A DNA stretch of 9,478 nt, taken from contig CANRQH010000052.1 of NCBI GenBank assembly GCA_947632745.1, positions 1-9,478 on the forward strand, read 5' to 3'. Numbering within the stretch: position 1 is the first letter of the stretch; each line of letters begins with the position of its first letter. Shown here piece by piece: positions 1 through 4,559 of the stretch. A program made the translations under genes and the position numbers. This DNA is from an uncultured Clostridia bacterium. GTDB lineage: Bacteria > Bacillota > Clostridia > TANB77 > CAG-508. Below the pieces are notes generated by a model. That model saw only the letters and a list, made by a program, of their open reading frames with translations. It did not search any database and had not been told where the DNA came from.

Positions 1-1644
1 GCTAAGAAAAAAGTTATAGTAAAAAAATTAAATGCAGTAGAAAGTTTAGGAAGTTGTACAGTAATTGCAACAGATAAGACAGGAACTTTAACTGCAAATG
101 AACAAACAGCTAAAAAAATCGTTTTGCCAAATGATAAGCAAGCATATGTAAGAGGAATTGGTTACAATGACCTAGGAGAAATAGAATATGATAAAGAAGA
201 TGAAAATGAAATAAGAGAAATTGCTAAAATGGGATTTATGAATAATGAAGCTATTTTAAAATTTGAAGACAATAAATGGGTACATTCAGGAGATGCAATA
301 GATACAGCTTTTTTAGCTTTAGGTATGAAAATGCCAATTAAAGATACGCCTAAAATAGAATATAGAATTCAATATGAACCATCTTTAAAATATTCTGCTG
401 TGTTTTTTAAAGAAAATGAAAAAATAAATGCAACTGTAAAAGGAGCTCCTGAGAGGATTTTAGAGTTTTGTAAATATATGGATGTAAATGGAAAACAAGA
501 AAAATTAGATAAAGAAAAAATATTAAAACAAAATGAACAGCTTGCAAAAGACGGATTTAGAGTAATTGGCTTAGCAAGCACTAAAGATAAATTTTTAAAA
601 GATAAACAAGAATATGAAGAAAAAGATTTAAAAGAACTTACTTTTTTAGGGTTAGTAGGTTTTGTTGACCCTATAAGAGAAGGTGTAGAAGATGCGGTAA
701 ATATGTGTAAAACAGCAGGAATAACTACAATAATGATAACAGGGGACCAGAAAAGTACAGCTGAAGCTATAGGAGAGAGAATAGGAATAAATAAAATTTA
801 TTCAAGAGTTACTCCAATGGAAAAGTTGGATATTGTAAATAGCTTAAAACAAAAGAAAGAATTTGTTGCAGTTACAGGAGATGGAGTAAATGATAGCCCT
901 GCTTTAAAAGCTGCCAATATTGGAATTGCAATGGGAAGCGGAACAGATATAGCAAAAGAAACAGGAAATATGATAATTGCAGATGACAATTTTTCAACTA
1001 TTGTAAAAGGTGTAGAAGAAGGTCGAAGAGCTTTTAACAATATAAGAAAAGTAATATATTTACTTCTTTCAACAGGATTTTCAGAAATAATATTATTTGT
1101 ATTATCTATAATATTTAATTTGCCAATTCCATTAACTGCAATTCAGCTTTTATGGTTAAATTTAATAACAAATGGTATTCAAGGAGATGCTCTAGCTTTT
1201 GAAAAAGATACAGAAAATGTAATGAAAAAGAAAATAAAAGGACAAAAAGTATTTGATAAATTAATGATACAAGAAATTGCTATATCATCAATTTTAATGG
1301 CAATTATTGAATTTATTTTTTATTTGTATTTGTATAAAATAAAAGGTTTTGATATTATTTTAACAAGAACTTTTCTTTTAACACTTATGGTATTTATGGA
1401 AAATATACAAATTTTTAATTGTAGATCTGAAACAAAATCAATATTTGAAATATCAGGACTAAATAACAGGTTTTTAATTATTTCAATAGTTGTAACATCT
1501 CTTATACAGTTAATAATAGTAACCAAAGGTGCATTAGCTAGCTTTTTTAATCTTACAACTATCTCACTTGAAAATGCAGGGATGTTGTTTTTGTATACTA
1601 TACCATTGTTAATTGTTATGGAGATTTATAAAAAGTTTATTTAA
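1..1644 (+). CDS. P2-type cation-transporting P-type ATPase (Ca2+-ATPase-like), 5' end cut by window
   Basis: ATP-driven cation pump of the inner membrane. The frame is open from base 1, so 547 residues are visible and the N-terminus is missing (actuator domain, first membrane helices and the TM4 ion-site motif). Seen in order: phosphorylation motif DKTGTLT at 73-93; nucleotide-binding KGAPE at about 439; TGDQ at 739; the hinge TGDGVNDSPALKAANIG from 874; then a hydrophobic C-terminal half with about six membrane helices. TM5 keeps the acidic GFSE position and TM6 reads WLNLITNGIQGDALAFE. In animal Ca2+ pumps the matching TM6 segment is NLVTDG, so a ligand Asp is Asn here, as I recall for other bacterial relatives. 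The transported ion is therefore uncertain: Ca2+ is a guess by family. The TAA stop is at 1642-1644, and a hairpin follows. There is no internal frameshift. Confidence 0.93.
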   Translation, partial: AKKKVIVKKLNAVESLGSCTVIATDKTGTLTANEQTAKKIVLPNDKQAYVRGIGYNDLGEIEYDKEDENEIREIAKMGFMNNEAILKFEDNKWVHSGDAIDTAFLALGMKMPIKDTPKIEYRIQYEPSLKYSAVFFKENEKINATVKGAPERILEFCKYMDVNGKQEKLDKEKILKQNEQLAKDGFRVIGLASTKDKFLKDKQEYEEKDLKELTFLGLVGFVDPIREGVEDAVNMCKTAGITTIMITGDQKSTAEAIGERIGINKIYSRVTPMEKLDIVNSLKQKKEFVAVTGDGVNDSPALKAANIGIAMGSGTDIAKETGNMIIADDNFSTIVKGVEEGRRAFNNIRKVIYLLLSTGFSEIILFVLSIIFNLPIPLTAIQLLWLNLITNGIQGDALAFEKDTENVMKKKIKGQKVFDKLMIQEIAISSILMAIIEFIFYLYLYKIKGFDIILTRTFLLTLMVFMENIQIFNCRSETKSIFEISGLNNRFLIISIVVTSLIQLIIVTKGALASFFNLTTISLENAGMLFLYTIPLLIVMEIYKKFI

Positions 1645-1652
1645 TATAATTA

Positions 1653-1692
1653 ATTTCGACCATTTTATCGATATTGAAAAAATGGTCGAAAT
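1653..1692. terminator. Hairpin between convergent genes, probable bidirectional terminator
   Basis: A perfect 14-bp inverted repeat pairs 1653-1666 with 1679-1692 around a 12-nt loop. It starts 8 nt after the pump stop codon and lies 24 nt beyond the stop of the minus-strand gene. The inner stem ends in TTTT/AAAA. Neither flank has a clean U-run, so termination would rest on the stem and general A/U richness. Position between two converging genes is the main argument. Confidence 0.65.
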
Positions 1693-1716
1693 ATAGTTTA
1701 TATAATAAATAATTTG

Positions 1717-2181
1717 TTAATTTTTAAAGCTAATTATATATAAAATATGTGAATTTATATCATAAAATGCAATGTTATATTGATAAAGCTTTTCGGGTCC
1801 CATATTATCGTTTGAGGTATCAGAGCTAAGCACAAAATAATCATTTTCATCTATAATTGATGTATCAAAGTCATAATCTGATAATCTTTTGCTTGCTTCC
1901 ATCCAACCTTTAAAATCTTCAAAATATAATTTTAGTTTTTCAATATTCTCGCTCTCAACTTTTGTATATAATTTTGAATTTTGAAAATCAGTATCATTAT
2001 TTTCAGTATAATAATATTTATAATAGTCAACATAACCTCTATAAGGGTGTTGTTCACTATAATCGTCTTTTTTATAGTATCCTTTTAAAATTCTTCCATC
2101 ATAAGAAAATAATATATTTATCAATAATATAATCAATATTATTAATATAAAGATGAAAAAAATTTTTAGCCCCTTTTTCAT
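1717..2181 (-). CDS. Small membrane-anchored protein of unknown function (154 aa)
   Basis: Function unknown. Residues 1-26 are a short Lys-rich start (MKKGLK) followed by one strongly hydrophobic helix (about 7-26, FFIFILIILIILLINILF), with no cysteine lipobox. The remaining 128 residues therefore probably sit outside the membrane. This part is polar and Tyr-rich (GYYKKDDYSEQHPYRGYVDYYKYYY) and ends in an alternating hydrophobic stretch (YNIAFYDINSHILYIISFKN) that looks like beta strands. The pattern resembles small hypothetical proteins I remember from Clostridia, but I cannot name a family. The start is well set: a perfect AAGGAGG (2194-2188) lies 6 nt before the ATG. That site begins 1 nt after the stop codon of the upstream fic gene, so the two genes are almost certainly co-transcribed and probably translationally coupled. 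Confidence 0.85.
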   Translation of the reverse strand: MKKGLKIFFIFILIILIILLINILFSYDGRILKGYYKKDDYSEQHPYRGYVDYYKYYYTENNDTDFQNSKLYTKVESENIEKLKLYFEDFKGWMEASKRLSDYDFDTSIIDENDYFVLSSDTSNDNMGPEKLYQYNIAFYDINSHILYIISFKN

Positions 2182-2195
2182 ATGGTGCCTCCTTA

Positions 2196-3161
2196 TTAGT
2201 TATCTTTCCTTTCCTTTTTCAAATACTTACTACTTCTTGCTTCTCCAATACGAATAATACTTCCTTCTTTTATCATTTTACCAAGAACAGCCTCAACGGT
2301 AGTAGGACTGACATCAGGAAGAATTTTGCAAATTTCAGCTTTAGATATTGGAACAACACTATTCAAAATGGTTGCTTCAATTCTTGCTGTTTTTGTAATT
2401 TTATTGCTGTTAACTACATTAAACCTTTTATCTAATTCCTTGTAGCACATATAAAGTGTAGATAAAAAGTTTTCTATAAAAGGAACATAGTTATTTTTGT
2501 TTTCTTCCCAACCAATAGACGATTGCTCTAGTGAATCATAATAATAGCCTTTCATGTTATTTATTTGTTCTTCAAAAGATATATATTTTCCTGCATCAAA
2601 TTCATTTTTATATAAAAGAAGTAATGATAATAATCTAGAAATACGGCCATTTCCATCACTAAATGGATGAATGCACAAAAAATCCAAAATAACACAAGGA
2701 ATAAGTAATAACTGGTTAATATTTGCATTTCCTCTTGCTTCCATATAGGCAAGTACTAATTGTTTTATGGCTTCAGGTGTTTCTTTAGCTGTATAATTCA
2801 TCATAATTTCATGTAGTTTTAATATAGTATCTTCAGTAAAATCTAAATCATTATATTCTAAATGAATTTTATTAAGTGCATCTCTATATCCAGCAATTTC
2901 AGCTTCATTATGATTTAAAGGTTTACTACTCTGATTTACAATTTCTACTATACGTTTATCACTTGTAATAATACCTTCAATAGCGTTAGAGCTTTTAACA
3001 GATTGAACTTTTGCAATTTTTTCAAGTTCAGTAAATATTTTTTGAAATTCATCTTTTCTAATATTAGAAGCAGTTTTTAATGAATATATTACAGATGTTA
3101 AATTTACTAAATTTGTTGGTAATAATCCATTATCTAAAAAAGAATAATCAAATTTTCTCAT
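2196..3161 (-). CDS. Fic-domain protein (probable AMP-transferase) with N-terminal inhibitory motif and C-terminal winged helix
   Basis: Fic enzymes usually transfer AMP from ATP to a hydroxyl side chain of a target protein, or of themselves. Of 321 residues, the N-terminal helices (1-55) precede SNAIEG at 58-63, which fits the inhibitory motif (S/T)xxxE(G/N) of Fic proteins with an N-terminal inhibitory helix. The catalytic motif HPFSDGNGRISR is complete at 165-176 (His165, Asp169, Asn171, both Arg). Residues 255-316 look like a winged helix (ISKAEICKILPDVSPTTVEAVLGKMIKEG, then a basic wing). Odd: helix LHEIMM (116-121) is followed after about ten residues by AIKQLVLAYMEA (131-142), leaving no room for the usual beta-hairpin flap and xxGxxR-type loop, so the enzyme may be impaired or altered. 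The ATG at 3161 has AAGGA only 3 nt upstream. First gene of a two-gene minus-strand unit. Confidence 0.9.
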   Translation of the reverse strand: MRKFDYSFLDNGLLPTNLVNLTSVIYSLKTASNIRKDEFQKIFTELEKIAKVQSVKSSNAIEGIITSDKRIVEIVNQSSKPLNHNEAEIAGYRDALNKIHLEYNDLDFTEDTILKLHEIMMNYTAKETPEAIKQLVLAYMEARGNANINQLLLIPCVILDFLCIHPFSDGNGRISRLLSLLLLYKNEFDAGKYISFEEQINNMKGYYYDSLEQSSIGWEENKNNYVPFIENFLSTLYMCYKELDKRFNVVNSNKITKTARIEATILNSVVPISKAEICKILPDVSPTTVEAVLGKMIKEGSIIRIGEARSSKYLKKERKDN

Positions 3162-3188
3162 AAATCCTTATATGATATATTTAATAAC

Positions 3189-3200
3189 TTAAATAACCAT
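3189..3200 (-). other. Three-codon leader mini-ORF ahead of fic
   Basis: In the fic leader, a strong SD (AAAGGAG, 3210-3204) lies 3 nt before an ATG at 3200 that reads Met-Val-Ile-stop. It is in frame with fic, 39 nt upstream, but two in-frame TAA codons (3191-3189 and 3170-3168) separate it from the fic start. The SD of fic itself is weaker. This may be a leader peptide that tunes fic expression, or the remains of an older start. Confidence 0.3.
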
Positions 3201-3221
3201 ATACTCCTTTCTTTAAATTTT

Positions 3222-3320
3222 TATATGCAGATACTTTGCTTTATCTGCATATATTTTAACACTTTTTATGCACATAGTCAATATTATATGCATATTATTT
3301 AATGTTTTTATATGCACAAA
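3222..3320. repeat. Array of five TATATGCAnATA boxes, candidate operator of the fic promoter
   Basis: Five copies of a 12-bp word: 3222-3233 (TATATGCAGATA, plus orientation), 3242-3253 (the same word inverted), 3265-3276 (TTTATGCACATA), 3285-3296 (TATATGCATATT) and 3309-3320 (TATATGCACAAA). The first two form a perfect 12-bp inverted repeat with an 8-bp gap. TGCA core centres are 20, 23, 20 and 24 bp apart, close to two helical turns each. The fic -35, spacer, -10 and expected start point all lie within the array. The binding protein is unknown; the winged helix of the Fic protein is one candidate. Confidence 0.6.
3253..3281 (-). promoter_or_regulatory. Sigma-A-type promoter for the fic unit
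   Basis: Read on the minus strand: a -35 element TTGACT (3281-3276), a 17-bp spacer and a -10 element TAAAAT (3258-3253). Start of transcription is expected near 3246, giving a leader of about 85 nt to the fic ATG. One of the TATATGCA boxes lies in the spacer, and another begins at the last base of the -10. Confidence 0.65.
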
Positions 3321-3352
3321 TGTAAATATTATGTGAAAACTAAAAATACCAC

Positions 3353-3381
3353 TTGCCAAAAATAATACTTTATGTTAGAAT
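3353..3381 (+). promoter_or_regulatory. Sigma-A promoter with extended -10 for the acidic membrane protein
   Basis: A -35 element TTGCCA (3353-3358), a 17-bp spacer and a -10 element TAGAAT (3376-3381), preceded by TGT, which gives the TGn extended -10. The expected start is near 3388, leaving a short leader before the SD GAGGA (3401-3405), which is 6 nt from the ATG at 3412. Confidence 0.75.
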
Positions 3382-3411
3382 TAAGAAAAAATTAAGAAAA
3401 GAGGAATTAAA

Positions 3412-3753
3412 ATGGACAAAGACACAAAAATTGAATTATTAAAAATTCTAGCAATGGTAGTAATTTTAATATTATTAATTATAGGAATTGTATGGATGAA
3501 TAGGGAAGACACAAGTAGCAATACAACAAATGAAACTGAGGCAACAGAAACTGAGCAAGAAGGAGAAGAGACAAATACAGAAGAGAAAGCAGATGGAGAA
3601 AACGAAACATCAGATGAAAATACTGAAGGAGAAGAAGCAACTTCAGACGAAAATACAGCAGAAGAAAATAAAGAGGGAGAAACAACAGATAATGAAAGCA
3701 GTACAGATGAGGCAAATACAGAGGATGAAGCTACAAGTACTGAAACAGAATAA
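3412..3753 (+). CDS. Single-pass membrane protein with extremely acidic low-complexity tail (113 aa)
   Basis: Function unknown. A short polar start (MDKDTKIELLK) leads into one membrane helix at about residues 12-29 (ILAMVVILILLIIGIVWM). Residues 32-113 are a disordered-looking tail made only of E, D, T, N, S, A, G, Q and two K. I count 34 acidic residues against 2 basic ones, and not a single I, L, V, M, F, Y, W, P, C, H or R. The word TSDENT occurs twice (66-71, 77-82). The tail is probably outside the cell, because the helix lacks basic residues that would hold it inside, but topology is not certain. It stands alone: it has its own promoter (3353-3381) and terminator (3761-3795). It could serve as an anchored polyanion or cation-binding brush; this is inference only. 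Such tails vary fast, so homologues may only share the architecture. Confidence 0.85.
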   Translation: MDKDTKIELLKILAMVVILILLIIGIVWMNREDTSSNTTNETEATETEQEGEETNTEEKADGENETSDENTEGEEATSDENTAEENKEGETTDNESSTDEANTEDEATSTETE

Positions 3754-3760
3754 TGAGAAT

Positions 3761-3795
3761 AACCACAGGTAAAAAAAGCCTGTGGTTTATTTTTT
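3761..3795 (+). terminator. Rho-independent terminator after the acidic protein gene
   Basis: A 9-bp GC-containing stem, AACCACAGG (3761-3769) with CCTGTGGTT (3779-3787), encloses a 9-nt A-rich loop. It is followed by TATTTTTT. It begins 7 nt after the stop codon. This is the clearest terminator in the window. Confidence 0.93.
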
Positions 3796-3855
3796 CTAAC
3801 AATTTTATAATTTGTTTTTTAGACATAAGGTATATTAAAGATAAACCGTTTATTA

Positions 3856-3882
3856 TACATATATGTACTAAACAAGTTAGTA
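3856..3882. promoter_or_regulatory. Overlapping palindromes upstream of the tandem ribbon-helix-helix gene
   Basis: TACATATATGTA (3856-3867) is a perfect 12-bp palindrome. It overlaps TACTAA (3866-3871), which is inverted as TTAGTA at 3877-3882 across a 5-bp gap. TATAAT words occur nearby at 3881-3886, 3904-3909 and 3916-3921, but none has a convincing -35, so the promoter itself is not placed. Location 60-90 bp before a probable DNA-binding protein gene suggests an operator for autoregulation. Palindromes arise easily in AT-rich DNA, so confidence is low. Confidence 0.3.
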
Positions 3883-3943
3883 TAATTACATAAGTTAATC
3901 TTATATAATTTAACATATAATAATGTATAATAGGAGGTACAAT

Positions 3944-4294
3944 ATGGAACCAATTAAAAGACTATACAAAAAGGATGAAATAGTAACAAGAAGCTTACAT
4001 ATAGATGAAGATTTATATTTAAAATTACAAAATATTTGTGACAATGTTTTTGATGCTTCTATTAGCAAAATAGTAAATATATGTGTAGAAACATTACTAC
4101 AAAATAAGAAGAATATAAAGTTTTATAAAAAACCATATAAAGTAGATTCTATATATCGTTCTATATTATTTAGAAAGGAGTTTTATGATGAATTAATAAA
4201 ATTAAAAGATAAAACGGGAATATCTTTTAGTAGATTAGTAAATGGAAGTATAAAAGAATTTTTAGACAAATATAAAGGAAAATATTTTGAATAA
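3944..4294 (+). CDS. Probable DNA-binding protein with two tandem ribbon-helix-helix-like units (116 aa)
   Basis: Probably a small cytoplasmic DNA-binding regulator. The sequence aligns with itself. Residues 15-53 (TRSLHIDEDLYLKLQNICDN..., SISKIVNICVETLLQ) match residues 71-110 (YRSILFRKEFYDELIKLKDK..., SFSRLVNGSIKEFLDKY). Each half has a short strand starting R-S, a helix with D/E-x-x-Y-x-x-L spacing, and a second helix opening S-x-S-K/R-I/L-V-N. That is the ribbon-helix-helix order, in which two chains normally pair; here one chain could supply both halves. A basic linker (54-66) joins them. The start chosen is the ATG at 3944, which has a perfect AGGAGG (3932-3937) 6 nt upstream. An ATG at 3923 lies before that SD and is unlikely to be used. 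The gene has its own terminator. Its target is unknown; the nearby palindromes and spoIIE are the obvious candidates. Confidence 0.75.
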   Translation: MEPIKRLYKKDEIVTRSLHIDEDLYLKLQNICDNVFDASISKIVNICVETLLQNKKNIKFYKKPYKVDSIYRSILFRKEFYDELIKLKDKTGISFSRLVNGSIKEFLDKYKGKYFE

Positions 4295-4298
4295 AAAA

Positions 4299-4345
4299 TG
4301 CTTGTAGTTATTTATTTATGAAAAAATAACTACAAGTATTTATTT
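4299..4345 (+). terminator. Rho-independent terminator after the tandem ribbon-helix-helix gene
   Basis: A perfect 13-bp stem, 4301-4313 with 4324-4336 (CTTGTAGTTATTT and its complement), can be extended by a G-U and a T-A pair to 4299/4338. The loop is 10 nt, and a T-rich run TATTTATTTAT follows. It separates this gene from spoIIE. Confidence 0.85.
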
Positions 4346-4390
4346 ATCAAAACATAATCTTTAACATTTTTTCAAAAAAATATTGTATTT

Positions 4391-4425
4391 TTCGACAAAT
4401 TATAATAAAATAAAAAAAATAAAAT
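4391..4425 (+). promoter_or_regulatory. Spo0A box and probable spoIIE promoter
   Basis: TTCGACA at 4391-4397 is an exact match to the Spo0A box (TGTCGAA on the other strand). In Bacillus subtilis, spoIIE is switched on by phosphorylated Spo0A acting with sigma-A. A -10-like TAAAAT at 4420-4425 would place the box centre at about -38, where Spo0A activates. An alternative reading, TTGTAT (4383-4388), 17 bp, TAAAAT (4406-4411), would put the box between -35 and -10. A poor second box (TTCAAAAAA, from 4371) lies 20 bp upstream. The exact promoter is unresolved; the box itself is clear. Confidence 0.6.
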
Positions 4426-4529
4426 AAACAAAAGAGAGAAAGGTAGTATAAAAAAGGCAATATATGTAGAAAACTTTTTTTAACTAGCATACTAAATGTG
4501 ACAAAAAGAAGCAAAGGACAAGTAGTAAA

Positions 4530-4559
4530 ATGTTATTAAAAAAAGAAGAGGTGATATAA
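4530..4559 (+). other. Nine-codon leader mini-ORF ending directly at the spoIIE start
   Basis: An ATG at 4530 reads MLLKKEEVI and stops at TAA 4557-4559, which abuts the spoIIE ATG at 4560 in the same frame. AAAGGA (4513-4518) lies 11 nt before it. The spoIIE SD (GAGGTGA, 4548-4554) is inside this reading frame. It could couple translation to spoIIE, but such a short frame may be chance. Confidence 0.25.

Noticed and set aside
1654..1660. TTTCGACC, resembling a Spo0A box, between the pump gene and the minus-strand unit
   Set aside because: It misses the final A of TTCGACA, and it is one arm of a perfect 14-bp hairpin between convergent genes, which explains it better.
2561..2752. 63-codon minus-strand frame inside fic
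   Set aside because: It overlaps the fic catalytic region in another frame; the Fic motif is in the longer frame.
3222..3320. CRISPR-like or transposon-end reading of the TATATGCA repeats
   Set aside because: Units are only 12 bp, in mixed orientation, with spacers of 8-12 bp, and no cas or transposase gene is present. An operator array fits better.
3479..3772. Open frames of about 80 codons on both strands overlapping the acidic protein gene
   Set aside because: They are frame-shifted or antisense readings of repetitive GAA/ACA codons (Lys/Gln-rich or Leu-rich). Only the 3412 frame has a promoter, SD and terminator arranged around it.
3923..3943. Upstream ATG that would add seven residues to the ribbon-helix-helix protein
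   Set aside because: It precedes the perfect AGGAGG (3932-3937), which is correctly spaced for the ATG at 3944; nothing resembling an SD serves 3923.
4488..4494. CATACTA, similar to a sigma-G -10 element, in the spoIIE leader
   Set aside because: The -35 position (GTAGA, 4466-4470) is a poor match, and spoIIE is expected to be made before sigma-G is active.
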